A stretch of DNA of 27,434 bases from contig NZ_LR130817.1 in the NCBI RefSeq assembly GCF_900626145.1, forward strand, positions 989,915-1,017,348. The letters run 5' to 3'. Shown here piece by piece: positions 6,128 through 12,830 of the stretch (positions are counted from its first letter, which is position 1; each line of letters starts with the position of its first letter). The position numbers and the translations under genes were made by a program. This stretch comes from Intestinimonas timonensis (lineage in GTDB: Bacteria; Bacillota; Clostridia; Oscillospirales; Oscillospiraceae). The notes under the pieces were generated by a model. It was not told the origin of the DNA, ran no database searches, and saw nothing but the letters and a program-made list of their open reading frames with translations.

Positions 6128-6946
6128 ATGAAAGTGAGAATTAACGCCCATGGAAACGCCTTGCCGGAGGCTCACGGAGAATGGATTGACCTTTGCACAG
6201 CAGAGGACACCACGCTGAGCTTTCTGGAGTACAAGATCATTTCCCTGGGCATTTCTATTGAAATTCCGGCGGGCTACTATGCCCATATCGTGCCGAGGTT
6301 GTCCACATTCGGGAAGTGGGGCATCCTGCTTGCCAACAGCATGGGTGTGATCGAGAACGATTACTGCGGTGACGGGGATGTGTGGGGCTTCCCGGCGGTG
6401 TGCCTGCGCAAGGACGGGACAACCATTCCAAAGGGAACACGCATTTGTCAGTTCCGACTTGTGGAGAAAGCGCCGCCTGTTGAGTTTGTGCAGGTGGAGA
6501 GCCTGGGAAACGAAAACCGGGGCGGATACGGAAGCACCGGAGAACGGGCGGGTATGACCGAGAGCAGACAGCCGCAGGAAATGCCGGGCCAGAGAATGAG
6601 CCGGATCGAGCGGATGTTTGTGAGTCGTGATAGCTGGGCTACACCGGCGGCGGACGATGGACAGGGGCCGTATAAGGGGTTCTTGCTGATCGAGTGCGAG
6701 GAGTGCGGAGCGGTCAAAGCATTCTGCGCAAAGCGGGAGACCTACGGCTTTACGCTCCCTGTGCGCATTCAGTTGGTCGATGTGCAGCAGGCATTCCTTG
6801 AGTTTGGCTGCCTGTTCACGGGATACCACCCCGTCCACAGCAGCTTGGATTTCCTCAACAGGATGCTTGCAGCGCCGGTGGATAAACGGAGTCACATCAA
6901 ACTGCTCACCAGGATACTCCAAAATGTACTGGATAATGGAGCGTGA
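6128..6946 (+). pseudogene. dut: Phage-type dUTPase with a C-terminal extension cut by IS110
   Basis: ATG at 6128 follows GGAGG. Residues 1-140 are a trimeric dUTPase, which converts dUTP to dUMP. Motif I is DLCTAEDT, motif II PRLSTFGKWGI, motif III GVIENDYCGDGDVWG, motif IV RICQFRLVEK and motif V RGGYGSTG. Most dUTPases end just after motif V. Here the frame continues with RIERMFVSRDSWATPAADDG and KGFLLIECEECGAVKAFCAK, which looks like the start of a zinc-ribbon domain with a CxxC pair. At about 6752 the frame enters antisense IS110 sequence and stops at 6946. The dUTPase part is intact and could still be active; the extension is truncated. Confidence 0.75.
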
Positions 6947-7465
6947 GGATTTTCCAAACACGTCAGAAAACACATCATCCAGCTTCAGATTGGAAACGGT
7001 GAGGCAGTTTTGGGCGCGGTTCTTCTCTCCGGTCAGCATATTGGTGAGCTTCACACGGTAGCGCATCAGGTCACGGAGCTGGCGGATGTCCGGCGGTGGG
7101 ATAAAGCTGGGCTTGACCATGCCGCACATATACAGGTCGCAGATCCACTTGGCGTCCTTGCGGTCGGTTTTGTTGCCCTTCTGCGGTTTCGTGTATTTCG
7201 GGTGCGCCAAGGTGACCCAACAGGTCTTTTCAAGGATATTGAATACAGGAATCCAGTATTTCCCTGTGGATTCCATGCAGACATCCGAGCAGGAGCATTT
7301 CGCAAGCCAGTCAGCCAGATCCCTCAGTCCGTTGGAAAACGAGGAAAAGCGAGCCTGCTTGTACTCTGTCCGGCCATTGGAATCCGTGATACCGATACAG
7401 GCAAATATCCAGGTTTTGTGAATGTCCAGTCCACAGCAGTTTTTGCGGAGAATTTTGAAAGCCAT
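6752..7465 (-). pseudogene. IS110-family transposase, C-terminally truncated
   Basis: Starts at ATG 7465 after GGAGGTAGGCA. Residues 1-238 carry the RuvC-like DEDD domain: D14 in CGLDIHKTW, E65 in CMESTGKYW, and the block KTDRKDAKWICDL with D101 and D104. These are followed by the helical region to QLNAHRER. The second domain (Transposase_20, with the catalytic serine) is absent. Reading on past 6752 gives a long open frame only because it runs antisense through dUTPase and neighbouring genes. Not expected to be functional. Confidence 0.85.
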
Positions 7466-7625
7466 TTGCCTACCTCCAGACACAGTGTTTGGGGAGGTTC
7501 GGCAGGGACTGGCCACCCGGCAAAATCGAGTCGATTTGAAAGAGATAAGTTTACGGGCTGCTGTCATGCGCCATTCGTTGATGCCTTAACGGGTGGCCGA
7601 ACCATATAGAAATGCGGGGTTGCCG
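7466..7625 (-). ncRNA. Candidate bridge-RNA region of truncated IS110 copy 1
   Basis: The non-coding end upstream of an IS110 transposase encodes the bridge RNA in IS110-group elements. Here GGTTCGG (7496-7502) and CCACCCG (7513-7519) can both pair with the contiguous block at 7590-7603, forming a two-part closing stem around about 100 bases. Inside it is the palindrome AAATCGA-G-TCGATTT (7523-7537). The layout is seen in the sequence; the RNA role is inferred. Confidence 0.4.
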
Positions 7626-7769
7626 TTATACAGCCCCGCCACTCACCTCCACGGTCTCTGTAGTATACCGAGCACTCCCGTGAACAGTATAGCAAACATC
7701 AATTTCAGGCGAAAGCACCTGCGTTTCATAACCCCGTCGGTGCCTTTCGCAGAAAGGCGGATTATAGGA

Positions 7770-7930
7770 ATGATGGTAACTTTTGATATTTGTGCAGGCA
7801 ACCCAGGTGCGCTGCAATTCCTGATGCAAGCCTACGACATGGATATGTTTAAGGCTGAACAGGGGTTCCAAAGGATGCAGCGAGCAGGCATCACGGGGGC
7901 GCGCCTGTATATGCTCTGGAATGACTGTTG
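7770..7930 (+). pseudogene. Phage/ICE gene, N-terminal fragment fused at a deletion junction
   Basis: ATG at 7770 (a second at 7773) follows AAAGGCGG. About 53 residues read MMVTFDICAGNPGALQFLMQ, EQGFQRMQRAGITGARLYML and WNDCC, which looks like the start of a small conserved mobile-element protein of unknown function. From about 7930 the frame passes into the methyltransferase gene in the wrong phase and runs to 8411 without further similarity. The deletion removed its C-terminus and the N-terminus of the methyltransferase. Confidence 0.5.
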
Positions 7931-8826
7931 CAATCCTAATGCACCGGACAACCCACCCATACACGGAACACATGCAAGCGAGCGTGTGGGATGTAGACCC
8001 GAGAGAGGTTTGCCGGGGCCGTCCGGTGGGGCTTGCGTGGTTCTCGCCGGACTGCAAGCACTTCTCCAAAGCAAAAGGCGCGGCGCTGGTAGACCGGAAT
8101 ATCCGGGGCCTTGCGTGGATTGTGCTGCGATGGGCCGGGACTGTCCGCCCGCGGGTGATTATCCTGGAAAATGTGGAGGAGTTCGTTACCTGGGGGCCTG
8201 TACGAAAAGGAAAACCGGTGAAGAAAAAAGCTGGACAGACCTTTCAAAAATGGAAGCGGCAGCTTCTGGAACTGGGGTATCAGGTGGAACACCGGGAGAT
8301 CGTTGCGGCAGACCTGGGAGCGCCGACCACAAGAAAACGCTTTGTGCTGGTTGCTCGCTGCGACGGGCGGCCTATCGTGTGGCCGGAACGGACGCATGGG
8401 CCGAGAGATAGCGAGGAGGTACGAGAAGGGCGGCTGATGCCATGGAAAAGTGCCGCGGAGATCATCGACTGGAGCGTACCTTGCTACTCTGTATTTGCCA
8501 GTAAGCGGGAACTGAAAGAAAAATATGGTGTGAACGCCGTCCGGCCACTGGCGGATAACACCATGCGGCGGGTTATCCGGGGCGTGGACAAGTTTACCAT
8601 CCGAAGCGGTCACCCATTCATCGTGGAGTGCAACCACGAAAGTGGAACGGTAGCGAATATCATGAGCATTGGGCAAACCGGCGGCGGAGATCGCGTCAGA
8701 GATGCCAGAGACCCTGCACCCACTGGGGTACTCTGTCCTCTCACCGCATTAAAGGAAGGGACGGTTACACCCCCGTTGGCCTTCAAAATGTTGATAAGGT
8801 GCTTGCGAGAGCAGAAGCCTTGTTAA
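7921..8826 (+). pseudogene. DNA cytosine-5 methyltransferase, truncated at both ends
   Basis: The N-terminal SAM-binding block (motif I, FxGxG) is missing; the fragment begins at a junction near 7930. Visible are the catalytic-loop block GLAWFSPDCKHFSKAKG (PC-type motif IV, here PDC), the ENV motif in RVIILENVEEFVTWGP, and GAPTTRKRFVLVARCDGRP (motif VIII, QRxR-like). The target-recognition region follows, ending in SIGQTGGGDRVRDARDPAPT. After about 8755 similarity stops, and the last 25 codons are an out-of-frame reading of another fragment. Such enzymes are common in Clostridia phages and ICEs. Without motif I and the C-terminus, activity is unlikely. Confidence 0.75.
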
Positions 8827-8873
8827 AAGAAGTGGACGAGGAAATTAAAAAAGCAAAATTGAAAGGGGCATGA
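8755..8873 (+). pseudogene. C-terminal fragment of an unrecognised mobile-element gene
   Basis: After the methyltransferase junction, about 38 codons in a new frame read GYTPVGLQNVDKVLARAEAL, then LKEVDEEIKKAKLKGA, and stop at 8873. The tail is lysine- and glutamate-rich and probably helical. It has no start of its own. The next small gene begins 6 bases later, so this was probably the end of the gene that preceded it in the parent element. Confidence 0.4.
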
Positions 8874-8879
8874 AAATCT

Positions 8880-9077
8880 ATGTCACGATGTTCAAACCAA
8901 CCCAAACATCATGTGGAATATTCTATGGTTCTTCCTGAAGGCGGAATTGGGAAGATCACCCGTAAAATGACCCAAGCGGCCCTTGCGCAGTTGCTCTTGA
9001 AGCCGGGAATAACTTTGATTTCTGTAAATCGTGAACCCGCTATATTCTACGGCAGAACGAAAAAGAAAGGGTGGTGA
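8880..9077 (+). CDS. Hypothetical small protein of the mobile remnant
   Basis: A 65-residue ORF with ATG at 8880, preceded by AAAGGGG about 15 bases upstream. It contains VLPEGGIGKITRKMTQAALA, QLLLKPGITLISVNREPAIF and a basic end (GRTKKKGW). No family, signal peptide or membrane segment was recognised. It lies between two gene fragments in the same direction, with 6-8 bases on each side, so it is probably an intact small gene of the former element. Confidence 0.5.
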   Translation: MSRCSNQPKHHVEYSMVLPEGGIGKITRKMTQAALAQLLLKPGITLISVNREPAIFYGRTKKKGW

Positions 9078-9084
9078 AAGCCTA

Positions 9085-9357
9085 ATGTTGAAACATGAAA
9101 ACCCACACATTGAAGTTCTGAATAAAAATCTGTGGGCGGTTCGGTTTTCCTTGCTTCCCTATATTCCGCAGATCAGCTATAAGCCTGATCCTGAAGTTCC
9201 TGTTGAACAGGTTCCGGGGCAGTTTGGCCCGGATGGAATTGATTTTCTGGAAAAAACACTCCACCAGATGGCGTTCTTTATACAGATGCCAGTCAACCGG
9301 CCAGGGATCGGAAACGTTGCTTTGCGGCGGGATCACATAGCTGGCCCCGTGCGCTGA
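9085..9357 (+). pseudogene. Hypothetical gene truncated by IS5-like copy 2
   Basis: Starts at ATG 9085, 8 bases after the previous stop. About 51 residues are original (HENPHIEVLNKNLWAVRFSL, PYIPQISYKPDPEVPVEQVP, ending FGPDG). From 9239 the sequence is IS-derived, and the frame stops at 9357. No family was recognised. The junction at 9239 removed both the rest of this gene and about 124 bases from the end of the IS. Confidence 0.5.
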
Positions 9358-9600
9358 GATATATTTCCGAATCGTCCGGGCACCATAGGCCCGGTCTGCC
9401 AGCACGGCACTCCCGCCGATTCTGACCTTTTTCAGCAGTTCAACAGCGTGAACCGAATCGTGGTCATTTCCAGCGGAGAGAAGGAACTCCACCGGGTTTC
9501 CCAGACCGTCTACGACAGCGTGGAGCTTTGTGTTCCACCCGCCTTTGGTACGGCCAACCGCCTTATCCGCCGTTTTTTTCCCCGCCATTTGCGCTTTCAT
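9239..9600 (-). pseudogene. IS5-like transposase OrfB, truncated, copy 2
   Basis: Identical to copy 1 OrfB from its start through HLVECFFQKI, apart from one Glu-to-Lys change in the IREYI/IRKYI segment. It then runs into foreign sequence at 9239 and continues as an unrelated open frame to 9082. The last catalytic block (ECFFQKIK...R) is cut just after the catalytic glutamate, so it is unlikely to be active. Confidence 0.8.
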
Positions 9601-9910
9601 GCACCTTTACGCAAGTGGAGTCCATGCTCAGGTTCTCCATATCCGCGTCCGCAGACAGTGTGTGGAATACCGCTTCCAGAGTGCCCTCATTCCGCCATTT
9701 GGCGAATCTTGCGTATATAGACTGCCAAGGACCATAGGTCGCCGGCAGCTCACGCCACTGCGCACCGCTCCGGACGATCCAGAGCATTCCGTTGAGCATG
9801 ATCCGGTTATCCTTCCGGGGATGACCCCGCTTTCCCGTTTCTTCCGGTGGCAGCAGCGGCTTGATTCGTTCCCATTGTTCTTTTGTTAATTCATATCGTT
9901 TCATGCTCAT
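9563..9910 (-). CDS. IS5-like transposase OrfA, intact, copy 2
   Basis: A 115-residue protein from ATG 9910 (MSMKRYELTKEQWERIKPLL, GKRGHPRKDNRIMLNGMLWI). It includes the DUF4096-type N-terminal domain and the first catalytic Asp in MDSTCVKVHESANGGEKNGG. The glutamine codon that is an amber stop in copy 1 is CAG here. It ends just after a run of seven A, where a shift of frame would join it to OrfB; OrfB lies in the +1 frame relative to OrfA. OrfA alone is not a full transposase, but might act as a regulator, as in other two-ORF elements. Confidence 0.8.
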   Translation of the reverse strand: MSMKRYELTKEQWERIKPLLPPEETGKRGHPRKDNRIMLNGMLWIVRSGAQWRELPATYGPWQSIYARFAKWRNEGTLEAVFHTLSADADMENLSMDSTCVKVHESANGGEKNGG

Positions 9911-10038
9911 AGTTTCGCATAACTTGGTTTCTTGTGCAACTTTTATTTTTCAAACAAGGCCTAGACAAAATAAAAGGTGAAAATTTGTGCGCAATAAATG
10001 CTTGACTTTTTCCAGAGAGTATAAATTTTACAAAAGGC

Positions 10039-10067
10039 TTGTCAAAAACGGCGGTTGACTGTATAAT
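10039..10067 (+). promoter_or_regulatory. SigA-type promoter of yajC
   Basis: TTGTCA (10039-10044) and TATAAT (10062-10067) lie 17 bp apart, 65 bases before the yajC start. It allows yajC to be expressed despite the insertion that separated it from tgt. Confidence 0.75.
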
Positions 10068-10131
10068 ATATAAAGCTGTCCAAGCATAGCCTGAAACGAA
10101 GCAGGAATCAATCATTTGGAGGTAATGTCTT

Positions 10132-10413
10132 TTGGAATGGATGTCTACGATCGGTATGCTGGTGGTCATGCTGGCCATCTTCTATTTCTTGCTGATCCGG
10201 CCTGAGAACAAGAAGAAAAAAGAGCTGGCAAAGATGCGCAGTGAACTGACCATCGGAGATGAGGTCACCACCATCGGCGGCATCATCGGCACCGTCTGCG
10301 CGGTCAAGGAAGAGAGCATCGTTATTGAGACCAGCGCCGACCGGGTCCGGGTGGAGTTCGCCAAGTGGGCCATCTCCACCAAGGGCGCGCAGACCACTGA
10401 GACCACCAAGTGA
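10132..10413 (+). CDS. yajC: Preprotein translocase subunit YajC
   Basis: A 93-residue single-pass membrane protein that associates with SecDF and the Sec translocon. Start TTG at 10132 lies 9 bases after GGAGG; the in-frame ATG at 10141 is too far from it. Residues 5-23 (STIGMLVVMLAIFYFLLI) are the membrane anchor, followed at once by the family signature RPENKKKKE and the conserved ELTIGDEVTTIGGIIGTVCA core. The C-terminal half forms the cytoplasmic domain. tgt-yajC linkage is common in bacteria; here the pair is 5 kb apart. A terminator follows at 10436-10485. Confidence 0.95.
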   Translation: MEWMSTIGMLVVMLAIFYFLLIRPENKKKKELAKMRSELTIGDEVTTIGGIIGTVCAVKEESIVIETSADRVRVEFAKWAISTKGAQTTETTK

Positions 10414-10435
10414 GTTAACTCTATAGCATGACAAG

Positions 10436-10485
10436 CACCCTCCACGCATAGGCTTCATCAGAAGCGATGCGAGGAGGGTGTTTTT
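10436..10485 (+). terminator. Terminator overlapping the ribosome site of the next gene
   Basis: A long hairpin has three stacked stems: CACCCTCC/GGAGGGTG (10436-10443 and 10473-10480), GCAT/ATGC, and GCTTC/GAAGC around an ATCA loop. TTTTT follows. The right arm is also the GGAGG ribosome site for the gene starting at 10486, so the same fold both ends yajC transcripts and hides that site. Confidence 0.85.
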
Positions 10486-10905
10486 ATGCGCAAAGCAGGG
10501 GAGGAGCAGGGTGTCAGATGGCTCCAGGTCATGACCGCCATACTGCTTGGTGGTCTATTGTCCCTGGCGGTGTGTTTAGCGGTTCTTCTGCTCTGTTCGA
10601 TTGGTATTTCCAAAGGCTGGCTGGGCGAGACCTCCATGGATAAGCTGGCTATCGTCGCCTGCGTGCTGGGCGGCTTCTCCGGCGGTGTCCTGACGGTAAA
10701 ACGCTGCGGCAGTCGAGCGCTTCTGTCTGGACTGGCGGCGGGAGGTGCTTTCTTTCTTCTGCTCCTCACAGGCGGTTTGCTGTTCTTTGCCGATACGGTA
10801 TCTATGGATCAAGGGGGCCTAGGACTTCTGTCCGGCTGTCTGTGTGGCGGAGCCGTTGCTGGTCTCCTGTGCGCCGGCCCGAAAAAGAAGCGGCGCAGAA
10901 GGTGA
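10486..10905 (+). CDS. TIGR04086-like membrane protein
   Basis: A 139-residue protein with four hydrophobic segments at about 13-40, 51-70, 76-100 and 107-130. Each is rich in glycine and small residues (AILLGGLLSLAVCLAVLLLC, KLAIVACVLGGFSGGVLTVK, AAGGAFFLLLLTGGLLFFA, LLSGCLCGGAVAGLLCA). A basic tail follows (PKKKRRRR), placing the C-terminus in the cytoplasm. Size, topology and position just after yajC match the TIGR04086 family of Clostridia, whose function is unknown. The ATG at 10486 uses a GGAGG that lies in the arm of the preceding terminator, so its expression may depend on folding of the yajC transcript. Confidence 0.75.
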   Translation: MRKAGEEQGVRWLQVMTAILLGGLLSLAVCLAVLLLCSIGISKGWLGETSMDKLAIVACVLGGFSGGVLTVKRCGSRALLSGLAAGGAFFLLLLTGGLLFFADTVSMDQGGLGLLSGCLCGGAVAGLLCAGPKKKRRRR

Positions 10906-11044
10906 CTCAGAGAGGAGTAGAGGATGACATAATTGGCCGGAGCCTAGGCCCATGCGCAGGGTTTGTCAGTTGCCTATTGTTTGGGCTGGAATAGGGGATT
11001 ACATTCTGTATAGCGCCTGGTCCATTCAAAAGATATACCAAATG

Positions 11045-11073
11045 TAAACACTATATGCAGTATGTATTATAAT
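11045..11073 (+). promoter_or_regulatory. Candidate promoter with an operator in its spacer
   Basis: TAAACA (11045-11050) and TATAAT (11068-11073) lie 17 bp apart. The spacer is filled by the first of two 15-bp operator-like repeats. No annotated gene starts close downstream; the next is proC, at 11310. Confidence 0.45.
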
Positions 11074-11103
11074 TTGCATTCTATATACAGTATATAATGC
11101 AAA
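11052..11103. promoter_or_regulatory. Twin palindromic operator-like sites
   Basis: TATATGCAGTATGTA (11052-11066) and TATATACAGTATATA (11082-11096) differ at two positions and are 30 bp apart from centre to centre. The second is a perfect 7-1-7 palindrome inside a 31-bp palindrome (11073-11103) with a single mismatched pair. Such paired sites are typical of dimeric repressors. No regulator gene is adjacent. The stretch 10906-11309 otherwise holds no convincing gene. Confidence 0.6.
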
Positions 11104-11238
11104 CGGACGAGGGCGTTTTCAGTTCCTCCCATTCATTAATTTACATAATCTATTTTACATAATATGTTGTCATAATTGCCAAAAATGAAAAAATATCCTG
11201 TCAAGTCATTGCAATATGATGCGATGGAGTTTATAGTA

Positions 11239-11286
11239 ATGTCTGTCGAAGGGACCGGTGACGGTCCATTTGTCAGACATTTTTTA
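11239..11286 (+). terminator. Terminator or attenuator in the proC leader
   Basis: Stem ATGTCTG/CAGACAT with inner stem GGACCG/CGGTCC around GTGA is followed by TTTTTT. It ends about 24 bases before the proC start, so it could end transcripts from the upstream operator region or attenuate proC itself. Confidence 0.75.
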
Positions 11287-11309
11287 GAATCAATAGGGAG
11301 GCCGACAGC

Positions 11310-12119
11310 ATGGCCGGATTTGAAAATACGGTATTGGGCTTCATTGGAGCCGGGAATATGAACGGCGCTATTCTGCGCGGCGTTTTGGGACAGGGGCTTG
11401 TGGTGCCGGACCAGATATGGCTCTCCAACCGTCACGCGGAAAAGCTGGAGCCCTTCGCTGCTGAGGGGATCCACACTGCCACGGACAACACTCAAGTGGC
11501 GACGCAGGCAGATCTGATTGTTCTGGGTGTGAAGCCTCAGATGTTCTCAGTCGTATTGCCTCAGCTGGCTGGCCTCACAGAGGGAAAGTGTGTGGTCTCC
11601 ATCGCTGCCGGTATCTCCTCTGATGCGTTGCGCAGTGCTCTGCCTGGTACCCTGGTGGTTCGAGCTATGCCTAATACCCCTCTGATGGTGGGCGTGGGTG
11701 CAACAGCGGTAGCTCAGGCGGAAAATGTGCCTGCTGATCTGTTCCAGACCGTCCTGAACCTCTTTTCCGCCGCCGGCGCTGTGGCGGTCATCAAAGAGGA
11801 GCAGATGGACGATATCATCAACGTCAACGGCTCTTCCCCGGCGTGGTTCTTCCGCATGGCCGACATAATGGTCCGCCGGGCGGTTTCCGTGGGCATTGAT
11901 GCCCAGACGGCTCTGACATTGACGGCTAAAACCATGGAAGGCTCCGCCCGACTGCTCCTGGAGTCTGAAAAGACCCCGGAGGAGCTGTGCCGCCAGGTGT
12001 GCTCTCCGGGCGGCACTACGCTGGCCTCGCTCTCCGCCTTTGAGGAGAGGGATTTTGACGGCCTGATGTTGGATGCCATGGAGCGCTGTACCCGGCGCTC
12101 AAAAGAGCTCGGAAAATAA
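11310..12119 (+). CDS. proC: Pyrroline-5-carboxylate reductase
   Basis: A 269-residue cytosolic enzyme making L-proline from pyrroline-5-carboxylate with NAD(P)H, the last step of proline synthesis. ATG at 11310 follows GGGAGG. The Rossmann nucleotide-binding loop is GFIGAGNMNGAILRG (residues 10-24). The hallmark C-terminal domain carries VNGSSPAWFFRMADIMVRRA and the P5CR signature ending CSPGGTTLASLSAFEERDF. Length and domains are normal. A terminator hairpin immediately upstream and orphan operator sites further up suggest unusual control. The spoIIM-like gene follows after 53 bases. Confidence 0.96.
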   Translation: MAGFENTVLGFIGAGNMNGAILRGVLGQGLVVPDQIWLSNRHAEKLEPFAAEGIHTATDNTQVATQADLIVLGVKPQMFSVVLPQLAGLTEGKCVVSIAAGISSDALRSALPGTLVVRAMPNTPLMVGVGATAVAQAENVPADLFQTVLNLFSAAGAVAVIKEEQMDDIINVNGSSPAWFFRMADIMVRRAVSVGIDAQTALTLTAKTMEGSARLLLESEKTPEELCRQVCSPGGTTLASLSAFEERDFDGLMLDAMERCTRRSKELGK

Positions 12120-12172
12120 TCCTCCTATTTGATACGCTTGTCTCATATGTTCTCTCGTAAGGGGTGAGGGCA

Positions 12173-12799
12173 TTGAGAAAGCAGATCGCAGGGTTTTGGG
12201 ATATGCCGCCTGGTGGGATAACTCCGGCTCTGGCAGTATTGTCCGTGGCATTTGCCGTCGGGGCACTGGTAGGGCTCTTTTTGGCGGCTCAGGTAGGTGG
12301 AGAAGGACAGGAGAGTCTGAGTACTTATCTCCAGGCTTATCTGGCGGCAGCTAAGACCGGAAATGCCACTCCGCCGGAACCGGTGGCTGCCATTTGGGAG
12401 GCAGTCCGCTGGCCGCTACTCACCCTGCTGCTCAGCTTTACTGCGCTGGGGGTGATCGGAATTCCGGCCATTTTTGCGGTACGCGGATTTCTTCTCTCCT
12501 TTGCGGTTTCTTCTTTTGTGCGGATCTTCGGCGGGGCGGGTGCTATTTTGGCCTTTTTCGCCTTCGGGTTTACAGGACTCATTTCCATACCAGCCCTGTT
12601 TCTTTTGGGGGTTCAGGGACTGCTCTCCGCCATGGAATTGACCGGACGGATTCTGGTGGGGGGGAAGAGTTCGCCGTCCTTGCCGGGACGGATCTTTTGG
12701 GCGCGCAGCGGGCTGTGCGCAGCCGCTCTGGCGCTCTCCGCTGCTTTGGAATGTTGGGCGGTGCCGGCCCTATTGGCCTCTGTGGCAGAGCTCTTTTGA
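12173..12799 (+). CDS. spoIIM: Stage II sporulation protein M-like membrane protein
   Basis: About 208 residues from TTG 12173, which lies 8 bases after AAGGGG; a GTG at 12164 is also in frame but lacks a ribosome site. Hydrophobic segments lie at about 18-40 (ALAVLSVAFAVGALVGLFLA), 80-98, 101-125, 130-155 and 180-203. The protein has the glycine-rich IPAIFAVRGFLLSFAVSSFV and FFAFGFTGLISIPALFLLGV segments seen in the SpoIIM/DUF95 family. SpoIIM is part of the DMP complex (with SpoIID and SpoIIP) that remodels septal peptidoglycan and drives engulfment. Position just before xerD resembles the spoIIM-fur-xerD order of Bacillus. The family call rests on topology and context more than on a signature motif. 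Confidence 0.65.
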   Translation: MRKQIAGFWDMPPGGITPALAVLSVAFAVGALVGLFLAAQVGGEGQESLSTYLQAYLAAAKTGNATPPEPVAAIWEAVRWPLLTLLLSFTALGVIGIPAIFAVRGFLLSFAVSSFVRIFGGAGAILAFFAFGFTGLISIPALFLLGVQGLLSAMELTGRILVGGKSSPSLPGRIFWARSGLCAAALALSAALECWAVPALLASVAELF

Positions 12800-12830
12800 T
12801 TTTACGATTTGAGAGAAGGCAGGAGATCGG

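Larger units (their letters stand above)
6752..7625 (-). mobile_element. IS110-family element, truncated (copy 1)
   Basis: Contains the N-terminal two thirds of an IS110 transposase and the upstream non-coding end. The side bearing the transposase C-terminus is lost at about 6752, where the sequence passes into the dUTPase-extension gene. The right boundary near 7625 is an estimate from where structured sequence ends. IS110 elements lack classical inverted repeats, so the ends cannot be fixed by eye. It is unrelated in detail to the IS110 element at 17060-18600. Confidence 0.65.
9239..9961 (-). mobile_element. IS5-like element, copy 2, one end deleted
   Basis: 723 bases match 2870-3592 of copy 1 without any length change and with about five substitutions found by eye. 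The right terminal repeat is present (ending GGCC at 9961). The left 124 bases, including the other terminal repeat and the end of OrfB, are missing. The element cannot move by itself. It forms the right edge of the mobile remnant; host sequence leading to yajC follows. Confidence 0.88.

Noticed and set aside
5702..7567. 621-codon minus-strand open frame
   Set aside because: Only residues from the ATG at 7465 to about 6752 are IS110 transposase. The rest is an antisense reading through the dUTPase and small genes, plus an extension upstream of the real start.
7921..8826. Active restriction-modification or phage-defence system
   Set aside because: The methyltransferase lacks motif I and its C-terminus, and no restriction enzyme or other defence gene is adjacent.
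9990..10030. Second yajC promoter using the TTGACT near 10004
   Set aside because: The nearest -10-like TATAAA is only about 12 bp away, too short. The 10039-10067 promoter fits well.
11176..11361. 61-codon plus-strand frame before proC
   Set aside because: Starts at TTG without a ribosome site, crosses the terminator hairpin and overlaps proC out of frame.
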